Positions 1 through 7,889 of a DNA stretch of 30,288 nucleotides are shown piece after piece. Source of the stretch: AC-69 sp044869895 (GTDB lineage: Bacteria > Actinomycetota > UBA4738 > HRBIN12); assembly GCA_044869895.1 (NCBI GenBank), contig JBIOXZ010000136.1:1-30288 (forward strand). The letters run 5' to 3'. The translations under genes and the position numbers were made by a program. Position 1 is the first letter of the stretch. The number at the start of each line of letters is the position of its first letter. Under the pieces are notes generated by a model. That model saw only the letters and a list, made by a program, of their open reading frames with translations, made no database searches and was not told where the DNA came from.

Positions 1-153
1 CCGGTCCCTGGCTCGCTCCTCCGCAAGCACCGCGGCGTGGCCGGGCTCGTAGAACGCCTCGACGGCGGCCTTCAACGGCGGTGGCCGGAGCAGCGACCCA
101 ACGACCTCGGCCCGGGCGGCGCTCCGAGGCGTCACGGGCGGTCGTCCTCGCAC
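1..153 (-). CDS. MetE-like (cobalamin-independent methionine synthase family) methyltransferase, N-terminal fragment
   Basis: The complement of the left edge has an open frame of 51 codons from a GTG at 153, with an AAGGAG Shine-Dalgarno four bases upstream. A second in-frame GTG lies at 135. Around residues 15-26 the product reads AEVVGSLLRPPP, which matches the start of short MetE C-terminal-domain-like proteins (typically R-A-x-x-V-G-S-L-L-R-P), followed by an acidic helix. Members of this family transfer methyl groups from a folate or another donor to a thiol on a zinc site. The zinc ligands would lie outside the window, so the activity and substrate are open. The rest of the gene is cut off at position 1. 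It is divergent from the nitrilase gene. The family call rests on one short motif. Confidence 0.55.
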   Translation of the reverse strand, partial: MRGRPPVTPRSAARAEVVGSLLRPPPLKAAVEAFYEPGHAAVLAEERARDR

Positions 154-318
154 CTGTCTCCTTCCACCGAGCGTGCGCCTCGATGAGACGACCTCGTGGG
201 ACGGGTTCGCCATCGTAGCCCGTGCGCGCCGTCATCGGCCGCGGCACGTCGGGCGCTTGGCCCCTGACGCCGCCGCCGTGGCACTATTGGCCACCACCGA
301 GCATCGCGGAGGTGACCG
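154..318. promoter_or_regulatory. Divergent promoter region between the MetE-like and nitrilase genes
   Basis: This 165 bp gap separates two divergent genes. Facing right, CACTAT at 282-287 is a possible -10 box, followed by a GGAGGTGA Shine-Dalgarno at about 308-315 just before the ATG at 319. Facing left, TACGAT (complement of 212-217) is a good -10 match. Neither has a convincing -35 at 16-18 bp. I see no clear operator palindrome here. The -10 assignments are inference from sequence only. Confidence 0.35.
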
Positions 319-1530
319 ATGAGCGCCACGCCAAAAGAGACCTCGCGCAAGCCCGTCGCTCCCTATCTGGCGGTAGGCCTGTCGACCGTGGTCCATGGCG
401 TGGGGAGCCGGAAGGACATCGACCAGAACCTGGACATCGTCCAGGACGCGATCCACGCGGCCATGGGGATCATCTCGATCAACATGCCGGTGAAGCTGAT
501 CGCGTTCGCGGAGGGGGCACTCACCGGTTTCACCGACGAGGCCTTCGATGTGCCGCACGTGACGGCCGCCCGGGAGCTGTTTATCGACGTCCCCGGCGAG
601 GAGAGCGAACGCCTGGCTCGCCTAGCCAAGATGTATGCCACGTATCTCGTCGTCCAGTGCAAGGCCCGCTGGCCGGAGGTGATGCCCGACCGCTACTTCA
701 ACACGTTGTTCGTGATCTCACCCCGGGGTGAGGTGGTCCACAAGGCGGCGAAGAATCACGTGTGGTGCCGCGAGCGTTCCTGTACACCTCACGACGTCTA
801 CGACCGATGGGTGGAGCTCTTCGGCGACGGGATCGACGCCTTCTACCCGGTGCTCCGAACCCACGACATCGGCACGCTCGGAACGATCTGTTGCTCCGAC
901 GGGGAGTATCCGGAGGCCGTCCGCGCCCTCGCGTTCAACGGCGCCGAGGTGGTCTATCGGCCGAGCGAGGCCGTCCCGATGACGAACGTCGGGTACCCGG
1001 GTGGGGGGACGTGGCTGCTCCAGAACCGGGCGCACGCCCACTTCAACAACGTGTACCTGATCGCTCCGAACGTTGGCCCGGTCTACCTGCACCCGAGGAT
1101 GAAGCACCCCTACGACATCGGGGGCGGGCACTCCCACATCGTCGACTACATGGGCAATGTCCTGTCGTACTCCCCTTCCGGCTACAACACGTTCGTCTCG
1201 GCGATCATCGACATCGAGGCGCTCCGCCAGTTCCGGGTCATGAACCTCAATTCGAACTGGATGAAGGACCTTCGCACCGAGGTCTTCCGGCGGATGTACG
1301 AGGACCCGATCCACCCCAAGAACCTGTGGATGGAACAGGAGCCCGCCTCGCACGCTGAGGTCGATGACGTGTACCGTGACAACATCCGACGGCTCCTCGA
1401 ACGAGGCTCGTTCACCCCGCCCGCCCACGAGTTCGAGGGTGCGAGGTTCTCTCCGATGGACCCAGACCTGTCCCCGGCCGAGGCCTGGAATCAGGCGAAG
1501 GAGCTCTGGGACGAACCGCCGGATGCCTAG
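319..1530 (+). CDS. Nitrilase-superfamily amidase/carbon-nitrogen hydrolase
   Basis: This 403-residue protein has the Glu-Lys-Cys triad of the carbon-nitrogen hydrolase superfamily. Glu65 lies in FAEGALTG, Lys145 in KAAKNHVW, and Cys192 in ICCSDGEYPE. The last motif resembles the CDDGNYPE type of aliphatic amidases and formamidases more than the CxxxxFPE type of nitrilases. These enzymes hydrolyse an amide (or nitrile) to acid plus ammonia in the cytoplasm through a Cys-acyl intermediate. Length is somewhat above the usual 300-350, with an extra C-terminal tail after about residue 310. The ATG at 319 follows a strong GGAGGTGA ribosome site. The 3' end overlaps the next gene by 8 bp, so the two are probably co-translated. 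Substrate is unknown; N-carbamoyl compounds or aliphatic amides are possible. Confidence 0.85.
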   Translation: MSATPKETSRKPVAPYLAVGLSTVVHGVGSRKDIDQNLDIVQDAIHAAMGIISINMPVKLIAFAEGALTGFTDEAFDVPHVTAARELFIDVPGEESERLARLAKMYATYLVVQCKARWPEVMPDRYFNTLFVISPRGEVVHKAAKNHVWCRERSCTPHDVYDRWVELFGDGIDAFYPVLRTHDIGTLGTICCSDGEYPEAVRALAFNGAEVVYRPSEAVPMTNVGYPGGGTWLLQNRAHAHFNNVYLIAPNVGPVYLHPRMKHPYDIGGGHSHIVDYMGNVLSYSPSGYNTFVSAIIDIEALRQFRVMNLNSNWMKDLRTEVFRRMYEDPIHPKNLWMEQEPASHAEVDDVYRDNIRRLLERGSFTPPAHEFEGARFSPMDPDLSPAEAWNQAKELWDEPPDA

Positions 1531-2467
1531 GATGACGACGCCGAAGTTGATCCTCATCCTCAGCGAGAACTGGACGCTCGCGTCGCCTCGAGACTTGCGG
1601 CAACTCGTCCACTTCGCGGTCGAGGCCGAGGAGGCCGGCTTCGACGGGGTCATGGTCAGCGAGCACATCGTCCTCGGTTCCGGCTCCGACGCCGACGGGC
1701 TGCCGAGGAACCCCAGGGAGTACGCCCTGCCGGGGAATCAGGACCCCGGCACGCCGTGGCCCAGCTCGTTGGTCCTACTCGGGGCCATCGCCGCGGCGAC
1801 CAGAAGGCTGCGACTGATCGCCGGCGCGCTCATCGCTCCCCTGCGACACCCGCTGGTGCTGGCCAAGCAGTTGGCCACGCTCGACCTCATCGCCGAAGGA
1901 CGTCTCATTGTCCAGCCCACGGTGAGTTGGCACCGGGCCGAATACGAGGCGCTCGGAGTGCCGTTCGACGCCCGGGGAGATCTGCTCGACGAGCACCTTG
2001 CCGCGTGGGCGGTGCTCTGGCGGGAGAGCCCCGCCTCGTTCGAGGGGAACCACTACCGATTCTCCGGCGTGTACTTCGAACCCAAGCCGTACCGACCGAC
2101 CGGGCCGATGCTGTGGTTCGGCGGGAGTTCCCTCCACGAGCGCCTGCTCCATCGTCTCGTCCAGCACGGGCAGGGGTTCAATCCGCTGGGATCGCCCACG
2201 CCCGAAGCCCTGGAGCGGCTCGGACGAGCAATGGCCGAGGCGGGCAGAGACATGCGCGAGCTGGAGATGATCGGCGGCACGCGAGGCACGTTCACCGACC
2301 CGGCGGGCCTGGCCGACCTGGAGCAGGCCCTCGCCTCGGTCCAACCTCAGCTCGCCCAGGGGTTCACGTCGTTCTGCATCAAGCCATCACAGTTCACGGA
2401 CGATCCGGCGCGGGTCGGGCCACTGTGCCGAGAGATCGTGGCGCGGGTCTCTGCACTCGGCGGCTGA
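1523..2467 (+). CDS. LLM-class (luciferase-like, probably F420-dependent) oxidoreductase
   Basis: About 314 residues in a bacterial-luciferase TIM-barrel pattern: an N-terminal strand (LILILSEN), the segment EEAGFDGVMVSEHIVLG typical of the family, then a central R-L-x-x-I-A-G-A-L-I block with the PLRHPLVLAKQLATLD motif and a C-terminal F-x-x-G-x-S segment. Such enzymes use reduced F420 or FMN for reduction or monooxygenation. In Actinomycetota F420 is common, so I favour F420, but the cofactor is inferred. ATG 1523 overlaps the nitrilase stop. ATG 1532 would be equally good, and neither has its own strong ribosome site, which suggests translational coupling. Together with the amidase it may break down a nitrogen-containing organic compound. 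The gene ends 19 bp from the convergent decarboxylase gene. Confidence 0.85.
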   Translation: MPRMTTPKLILILSENWTLASPRDLRQLVHFAVEAEEAGFDGVMVSEHIVLGSGSDADGLPRNPREYALPGNQDPGTPWPSSLVLLGAIAAATRRLRLIAGALIAPLRHPLVLAKQLATLDLIAEGRLIVQPTVSWHRAEYEALGVPFDARGDLLDEHLAAWAVLWRESPASFEGNHYRFSGVYFEPKPYRPTGPMLWFGGSSLHERLLHRLVQHGQGFNPLGSPTPEALERLGRAMAEAGRDMRELEMIGGTRGTFTDPAGLADLEQALASVQPQLAQGFTSFCIKPSQFTDDPARVGPLCREIVARVSALGG

Positions 2468-2486
2468 CGTCTGGGCGGAAGTCCCC

Positions 2487-3092
2487 TTATTCGCTGCTCG
2501 GCTGCGACCGGTGCTTCCCCGGGCCACCCCAGCCATCGCCGAGCGTTCGCGAAGCGAACCCCATCGGGACGTCCTCGAGGTCCGTGGCCATGGTGTCGTT
2601 CCACCGGTTGAGGAATCCGAAGAGACCGATGACGGCGAGGATCTCGATGATCTCCCCGTCATCCCAGTAGCGCCGGAGCTCGTCGAAATGAGCCCGCGTC
2701 ACCTCGTTCGGGACGAGCGCAGCATCGCGTGCGAAACGCAGGGCGGCGCGCTCGGCGTCTGAGAAGAGAGGGCTCCGTTCGAAGTCCCAGATCGCCGTGA
2801 TCTTCTCCTCGAGTACCCCCCGCATCTTGGCGTCGACTGCCTCGTGGGCTTGACAGTACCGGCAGCCCGCCGCCTTGCTGGCCACGATCGCGATCAGCGG
2901 CTTCAACCCGACCGGAACTGTCCCGGTGCGCCAGATCTGCGTGATCAGCTCGCTGAACGCCTGGAGGATCTGAGGACGTCTGGCCATGGTGAACAGGCTG
3001 TTCGGTACGAAGCCCATCGTCTCGTCGTACAGCCGGAACAGCTCCTCGAGCTCCGGTAGCTCCTCTCGTGGGAGCGGCGTCATGTTCGACAT
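2487..3092 (-). CDS. Carboxymuconolactone decarboxylase / AhpD-family protein
   Basis: A 201-residue all-helical protein of the CMD/AhpD fold. The signature is at residues 77-83 (GCRYCQAH): Cys77, Cys80 and His83. It is the redox-active pair of peroxidase-related AhpD-like proteins, preceded by a P-x-x-LK-x-L-I-x-x-x-x-S segment. Family members are disulfide reductases for alkyl-hydroperoxide defence or act on gamma-carboxymuconolactone. The CxxC pair argues for the redox branch. The ATG at 3092 is chosen over the long upstream open frame because an AGGAG ribosome site sits nine bases before it and homology begins there. The gene is divergent from an SDR gene and convergent with the luciferase-like gene. 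The exact substrate is not visible. Confidence 0.8.
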   Translation of the reverse strand: MSNMTPLPREELPELEELFRLYDETMGFVPNSLFTMARRPQILQAFSELITQIWRTGTVPVGLKPLIAIVASKAAGCRYCQAHEAVDAKMRGVLEEKITAIWDFERSPLFSDAERAALRFARDAALVPNEVTRAHFDELRRYWDDGEIIEILAVIGLFGFLNRWNDTMATDLEDVPMGFASRTLGDGWGGPGKHRSQPSSE

Positions 3093-3152
3093 CCTCGGTT
3101 CTCCTGTGCACACCGGATGAGGCACACTATCCCGCATTCGGAGGAGGCGGCG
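3093..3152. promoter_or_regulatory. Compact bidirectional promoter with overlapping -10 boxes
   Basis: Only 60 bp separate two divergent starts. The block ACACTAT at 3124-3130 holds a leftward -10 (TAGTGT, complement of 3124-3129) and a rightward -10 candidate (CACTAT, 3125-3130) on opposite strands of nearly the same bases. Each is followed by a strong ribosome site: ACAGGAGA before ATG 3092 and GGAGGAGG (3140-3147) before GTG 3153. No clear -35 is seen. Confidence 0.4.
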
Positions 3153-3962
3153 GTGCGACTCGATGACAGGGTGGCCATCGTCACGGGGGGCGGGACGGGG
3201 ATCGGCGCCGCGATCGCAGGTCGATTCGCCCGGGAGGGAGCTTCCGTGGTCGTGACGGGACGCCGTCCGGAGCCGATCCAGGAGGTCGCTCGGCAGACCG
3301 GCGCGGTCCCCTTGGCCGGCGATGCCGCCGATCCGGCGCACGTCGCCGACGTCGTCGCCACCGCCCTGGACCGGTTCGGGAGGCTCGACGTCGTGGTGGC
3401 GAATGCCGGGGTCGGGTTCGGCGGCAGCGCCGGCGACGTCACCGACGAACACTGGCACCGCACCGTCGAGGTCAACCTCACCGCTCCACTGTTGATGGTC
3501 CGGGCCTCGCTGCCGGCGCTGATCGACCGTGGGGCCGGGTCAATCGTGCTCGTCTCGTCGATCTCCGCGTTCGTGAGCCCGACGGACAGCGCGGCGTACG
3601 ACGCCTCCAAGGCTGCCCTCGTGGGCTTGGCTCGGTCGTTGGCGGTGGATTACGGGCCCCTCGGCATCCGGGCGAACGCCATGTGCCCCGGGTGGGTGCG
3701 CACGCCGATGGCGGACGGTTCCATGGACGACCTCGGCTCCGCCCGCGGCGTCTCCCGGGAGGACGCCTATCGGATCGCGACCGAGCACGTCCCCCTACGC
3801 CGGCCGGCCGACCCGGAAGAGATCGCCGCGTGCTGCCTGTTCCTCGCCTCGGACGAGTCCTCCTTCGTGACCGGCGCAACGCTCGTCGTCGACGGCGGCA
3901 CGACGGCCGTCGATGCCGGGACGATCGCCTTCGACCGGCGGAGCGGTCGCCTCGACCGTTGA
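3153..3962 (+). CDS. SDR-family NAD(P)-dependent oxidoreductase
   Basis: A 269-residue classical short-chain dehydrogenase/reductase. From the GTG start: the Rossmann glycine motif TGGGTGIG (residues 11-18), VVANAG (82-86 region), catalytic Ser136, then Tyr149 and Lys153 in YDASK, and a C-terminal VTGATLVVDGG segment typical of FabG-like enzymes. It oxidises or reduces an alcohol/ketone with NAD(P)(H). The GTG at 3153 is chosen because GGAGGAGG lies five bases upstream; an ATG at 3117 would put this ribosome site inside the gene and overlap the divergent promoter. An Arg in TGRRP after beta-2 is often linked to NADP preference, but that is inference. It ends six bases from the convergent permease gene. 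Substrate unknown. Confidence 0.88.
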   Translation: MRLDDRVAIVTGGGTGIGAAIAGRFAREGASVVVTGRRPEPIQEVARQTGAVPLAGDAADPAHVADVVATALDRFGRLDVVVANAGVGFGGSAGDVTDEHWHRTVEVNLTAPLLMVRASLPALIDRGAGSIVLVSSISAFVSPTDSAAYDASKAALVGLARSLAVDYGPLGIRANAMCPGWVRTPMADGSMDDLGSARGVSREDAYRIATEHVPLRRPADPEEIAACCLFLASDESSFVTGATLVVDGGTTAVDAGTIAFDRRSGRLDR

Positions 3963-3968
3963 CCTCCC

Positions 3969-5474
3969 CTACAACCCTCCTCCGGCTCCGGCCTCAGAGA
4001 GCTCGGGGAGCACCTGGCTCGCCATCCGTCGTCCCCGGAACACGACGCCGAGGAGCATGCCGAGGAGCAGCGTGATCAGCACCGCCCAGGGGATCTTGTT
4101 CGCCGGATGCACCACCTTGTAGATGGCGCCCCACAGCCCTCCGAGGGCGACGACGCAGCCGATCACCCCCGCGATCACCAACGCCGCCCGGTTCTCCGCA
4201 TCCCACAGGCTCCGGATCCCGGCGATCGCGACGGTCGCGTAGACGGCGGCGAGCGCGAAGCTCCCGTACCCGGCCAACCAGCTGAACATCGGGAAGTACT
4301 CGGGGAAGAGCGCAACATCCGGGGGCACGCCGGGGATCTCCCGCGTGAGCACGCCGTGCCCCAGACGGGTCCACAGGACGATCGCGGCACAGAGCCCCAC
4401 CGTGAACAGGATCGCCCCCGACGGGGTCCCATAGCGGGGTGAAACCTTCGCGAGTACTCCAGGGACCTTCCGATCTCGCGCCATCGCGAAGATGCCTCGC
4501 GACGTCGAGACGGCCGCGCCCACCCCGACCGCTGTGATGTCGAGAATGACGATGACCTGGAGGATGCGGTCGAAGAACACCGAGCCGAAAGCATCCTTGC
4601 TGCCCAGGACGAACAGGGGCCCGGTGGCGATGCTCGCGCCCCACTTCCCGGCGTCCAAGCCGAACCCGATGTCCTGCGCGTAGGCGGTGATCAGGTAGAA
4701 GGCGCCCACCACCGCGATCGACAGCAGGATCGCGCGCGGGATCGAGCGTTTCGGGTCGGCCGTCTCCTCGCCCAGGTTCGCCGCGGTCTCGAACCCTACG
4801 AAGATCAGGACGCCGTACAGGATCCCGTAGAAGATCCCCGACCAGCCGTCAGCGCTGGAGCTCGGGAGGAACGGCTTGATGCTATTGCTGTCACCTCCCG
4901 CGCCGCCCTTGGCGATGATGTAGATCATGAACGCGAGGACGACGCTCGCGGAGACGAGGGACAGGGTCAGCTGGGCCCGGGTCGAGATCCGAACGCCGAA
5001 GTACAGGAGCACGAAGATGATCCCGCAGTTGATCAGCCCCCACACCCAGTACGGTGGTGTCCCCTTCCACCCGATGTCGTCGTGGAGCAACCCGTACAGG
5101 ATCCCGCCGAAGATCAGCGGGATCGCCGCCGTGAGGGCCATGGTCCCCCAGTAGTAGACCCACCCGGCCCAGAGCCCGACTCGCTCGCCGAAGCCGTGGG
5201 TCACGTAGTCGTAGAGCGCGCCTGCGGCGTGGATGCGGCGAGCGTAGAGGGCAATGATCCACCCGATCGCCGCGATGCCAATGGCCGTCACGATCACGAC
5301 GAACGGCGTCGCGACCCCGGCCCCCTTGCCTGCGGCGCCCGCGGCAACGATCAGCGGAAGGATCAGGGCCGAAACGAATACTGGCCCCATGAACCCGACC
5401 GACTGCGCCACCGCGTCGACGAGGGACAGCCTGGCCTTCCCGAGCTGCTCGTACCCCACCGAATCACCAGCCAC
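3969..5474 (-). CDS. APC-superfamily amino-acid permease
   Basis: A 501-residue integral membrane protein with about 12 to 14 hydrophobic segments. Its N-terminal segment (SLVDAVAQSVGFMGPV) is typical of amino acid-polyamine-organocation transporters, as is the cytoplasmic loop GFETAANLGEETADPKRSIPRA after the sixth segment, so the family is clear. It would import amino acids or amines by proton symport or exchange; the substrate is not visible. The start is GTG at 5474 behind an AGAAGGGGGG ribosome site. It lies 58 bp downstream of the extradiol dioxygenase gene on the same strand. It may therefore be the last gene of the run that carries an aminotransferase, an aminopeptidase and aromatic ring-cleavage enzymes, which would suit an amino-acid or aromatic amine importer. 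Confidence 0.88.
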   Translation of the reverse strand: MAGDSVGYEQLGKARLSLVDAVAQSVGFMGPVFVSALILPLIVAAGAAGKGAGVATPFVVIVTAIGIAAIGWIIALYARRIHAAGALYDYVTHGFGERVGLWAGWVYYWGTMALTAAIPLIFGGILYGLLHDDIGWKGTPPYWVWGLINCGIIFVLLYFGVRISTRAQLTLSLVSASVVLAFMIYIIAKGGAGGDSNSIKPFLPSSSADGWSGIFYGILYGVLIFVGFETAANLGEETADPKRSIPRAILLSIAVVGAFYLITAYAQDIGFGLDAGKWGASIATGPLFVLGSKDAFGSVFFDRILQVIVILDITAVGVGAAVSTSRGIFAMARDRKVPGVLAKVSPRYGTPSGAILFTVGLCAAIVLWTRLGHGVLTREIPGVPPDVALFPEYFPMFSWLAGYGSFALAAVYATVAIAGIRSLWDAENRAALVIAGVIGCVVALGGLWGAIYKVVHPANKIPWAVLITLLLGMLLGVVFRGRRMASQVLPELSEAGAGGGL

Positions 5475-5532
5475 CTGGTTCCCCCCTTCTCCGACGGCTG
5501 ACGACCATCATGTGGCGGCTGGGGTCAGCGCT

Positions 5533-6411
5533 TCAAGCCGCCCAGCCTCCCTCGGGCCGTTCGAACCACATGTGTGCTTGCCCGGTGCCCACCGAGGCCT
5601 CGTACTCCCCGTACTGCATCCCCGGCGCACGGCATTTCGAGCCGCCGAGCGCCCCGACCATGATCAGGTAGTGCCCGAACTTGCCCTCCGGGCCGAATCG
5701 CTTGTACTCGGGCATCCAGTCGATCATGCCGGCATGGTCTCCTGCGGCGAGCAGCTTGAGGACGCGCTCGTCGGCCTCTCGCGCCTCGGGCGTGATGATA
5801 TTCGACAGGTCCGAGGACTCGTGGTGACGGAGCTCGCGGAAGGGGAAGAATCGGTGGGTCAGGCCGCCGGATGCGAGCACGACCACCCGCCGATCGACCT
5901 CCTCGACGGCCTTCCCCAGCAGCTCGCCGAGCAGGAGGAAGTCGTCGGTCTGGCCCGTCCCGTTGATGGCGATCGAGATCCACCGCTCCCCGCCGGACAG
6001 GTAGGTCCAGATGTTCACGGTTCCGTAGAAGATCGGGAGGTACGGGTCGTCGGACGCGAGGATCCAGGTGTCGTCCCGGCCCTCCGCCTGCTTCGCCAGC
6101 GCGCGAGCGAGCTCCGGATCGCCGGGCATGTCGTAGGGGATGGCGCTCATGCCGCGCGGAAGCTCGTGCGAGGTGAAGAAGCCCTTCCGCTGTTCCTGGG
6201 CCGTGACGATGTGTTCGAACGTGGACTCCCAGTGCGTGTCACACACCACCACCGTGTCCGGCTTCAGCCGGTCGAGGGCCTCGGACTTCAGCCGCCGAAG
6301 GCCGTCCACCAGGCTGATCTCCCTGCCGTCGTTGATCTCGAGCCGGACCTCCTCGGGCAGCATGATGGTCGGGACGTGGGACACGAGCCCGGCGCCGACG
6401 ATCTCACCCAT
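5533..6411 (-). CDS. hpaD: Class III extradiol ring-cleavage dioxygenase (LigB type, homoprotocatechuate 2,3-dioxygenase-like)
   Basis: A 292-residue protein of the LigB superfamily. His12 in LVSHVP and His60 in CDTHWES match two Fe(II) ligands, His186 in SGGLTHRF matches the catalytic base, and a Glu in the 235-243 stretch would be the third ligand. These enzymes open catechols beside the hydroxyls with O2. I prefer 3,4-dihydroxyphenylacetate as substrate because the neighbouring dehydrogenase resembles the next enzyme of that meta-cleavage route; protocatechuate or another catechol is not excluded. The ATG lies six bases after the dehydrogenase stop, so the two genes are coupled. No decarboxylase, isomerase or hydratase for the rest of the pathway is in the window. 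Gene symbol is tentative. Confidence 0.7.
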   Translation of the reverse strand: MGEIVGAGLVSHVPTIMLPEEVRLEINDGREISLVDGLRRLKSEALDRLKPDTVVVCDTHWESTFEHIVTAQEQRKGFFTSHELPRGMSAIPYDMPGDPELARALAKQAEGRDDTWILASDDPYLPIFYGTVNIWTYLSGGERWISIAINGTGQTDDFLLLGELLGKAVEEVDRRVVVLASGGLTHRFFPFRELRHHESSDLSNIITPEAREADERVLKLLAAGDHAGMIDWMPEYKRFGPEGKFGHYLIMVGALGGSKCRAPGMQYGEYEASVGTGQAHMWFERPEGGWAA

Positions 6412-6417
6412 CCGCGA

Positions 6418-7878
6418 TCAACTCCCCTCCCACGGTGCCTCGCAGACCGTCTTGACGTCCGCGTAGAAGTCGAAGCTCCACCGGCCACCCTCACGGCCGA
6501 TCCCGGAGTCCCTCGCGCCGCCGAAGGGTGCCCTGAGGTCCCGGACGAAGAAGCAGTTGACCCACACGGTGCCAGCCACGAGCGTGGGCGTGACCCGGTC
6601 GGCCCGCTCCCGGTCGCCCGTGTACACGATGGCGTCCAGACCGTATTCGGTCCCGTTCGCCAATGCGACGCCCTCCTCCTCCGAATCGAAGGGCTGGAGG
6701 GTGAGGACCGGGCCGAACACCTCCTTCTTGAGGATCTCGGCCTCGGGCGGGACGTCGACGAACAGGGTCGGCCGGTAGTACAGCCCGCCCAGGTCCTCGT
6801 TCGGGCCACCCCCCAACACGGCCTTCGCCCCCTGCTCCTTGGCCCGCTGCACGAACCCGTCCACCCGGTCGAAGTGCTCCCTCGTGATCTGCGGGCCGAG
6901 GTCGGTGTCGGGGAGGCGCGGGTCGCCCTGCCTCAGGGCGGACGCCTTCTCCACGAACCGGTCGAGGAACTCGTCGTGGATGCCCCGCTCGACCAGCAGC
7001 CGCGTGCCGGCCAGGCACACCTGGCCCGCATTGTCGTACTGGTTCACTGCCTGGGCGATCGCGGCATCGTGATCGGCGTCGGCGAAGATCAGGAACGGGG
7101 CCTTGCCCCCGAGCTCGAGCGACACCGGTGTGAGGTGGGGGGCCGCGGCCGCGGAGACCAGTTTGCCCGTCTCGACGGAACCGGTGAATGCGATGCGGTC
7201 GATGTTCGGGTGAGCGACGAGCGCCGCGCCGACCTCCTCGCCGATCCCCTGCACCACGTTCAGGACGCCATCGGGCATCCCCGCCTCCCGGGCGATGTCG
7301 CACAGCATCGAGGCCGTCAGCGGTGCCCACTCCGGGGGCTTGAAGACCACCGTGTTGCCCGCGGCGAGCGCCGGTGCCAGGCGCCAGGTCCCGAGCATCA
7401 GCGGCGCGTTCCACGGCGTGATCACGACGGTGACGCCGGCCGGGTCCCACTCGACGCGACTGCGATGCTCCCCCATCTCCAGGTCGTCCTCGTGCAGCGC
7501 CAGGAGCTGGTCGGCGAAGAAGTGGAAGTTGCGGGCCACCCGGGGCATGACGCTCCGCTGCATCGAGCGCAGGAGCGAGCCGTTGTCGGTTGTCTCGACC
7601 ACGGCGAGCTGGGGCACCTGGGCCTCGACGAGCTCGCCGACGCGGTGGAGGATCGCCGAGCGCTGCTTCGGCTCCGTCCCCGCCCAGCCGGGGGAGGCGT
7701 CGCGGGCGGCCGCGACGGCGGCGTCGGCCTCCTTCTTCCCGCCGCGGGCTACCATGGCCAGCGTCTCCAGGTCGATCGGGGAGAGGTCCAGGAACATGTC
7801 CGAGGAGGGGACCCGCGAACCACCGATCCAGTGGTCGGCGGAGACCCTGATCCCTTCGATCGTCGAGACGTTCGCCAT
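6418..7878 (-). CDS. hpaE: Aldehyde dehydrogenase, 5-carboxymethyl-2-hydroxymuconate semialdehyde dehydrogenase-like
   Basis: A 486-residue NAD(P)-dependent aldehyde dehydrogenase of normal length. Visible are the oxyanion Asn157 in TPWNAP, FTGSVETG (231-238), the general base Glu255 in LELGGKAP and the nucleophile Cys288 in NAGQVCLAG. The GxCxAxTR-like region and overall pattern fit the HpaE/betaine aldehyde dehydrogenase group. With the adjoining LigB-type dioxygenase, oxidation of the ring-cleavage semialdehyde is the most economical role. ATG 7878 is preferred over upstream in-frame codons that run into pepN. It has a GAGG ribosome site about seven bases upstream and lies 11 bases after the pepN stop. 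Another aldehyde substrate remains possible. Confidence 0.82.
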   Translation of the reverse strand: MANVSTIEGIRVSADHWIGGSRVPSSDMFLDLSPIDLETLAMVARGGKKEADAAVAAARDASPGWAGTEPKQRSAILHRVGELVEAQVPQLAVVETTDNGSLLRSMQRSVMPRVARNFHFFADQLLALHEDDLEMGEHRSRVEWDPAGVTVVITPWNAPLMLGTWRLAPALAAGNTVVFKPPEWAPLTASMLCDIAREAGMPDGVLNVVQGIGEEVGAALVAHPNIDRIAFTGSVETGKLVSAAAAPHLTPVSLELGGKAPFLIFADADHDAAIAQAVNQYDNAGQVCLAGTRLLVERGIHDEFLDRFVEKASALRQGDPRLPDTDLGPQITREHFDRVDGFVQRAKEQGAKAVLGGGPNEDLGGLYYRPTLFVDVPPEAEILKKEVFGPVLTLQPFDSEEEGVALANGTEYGLDAIVYTGDRERADRVTPTLVAGTVWVNCFFVRDLRAPFGGARDSGIGREGGRWSFDFYADVKTVCEAPWEGS

Positions 7879-7889
7879 GCCGTGCCTCG

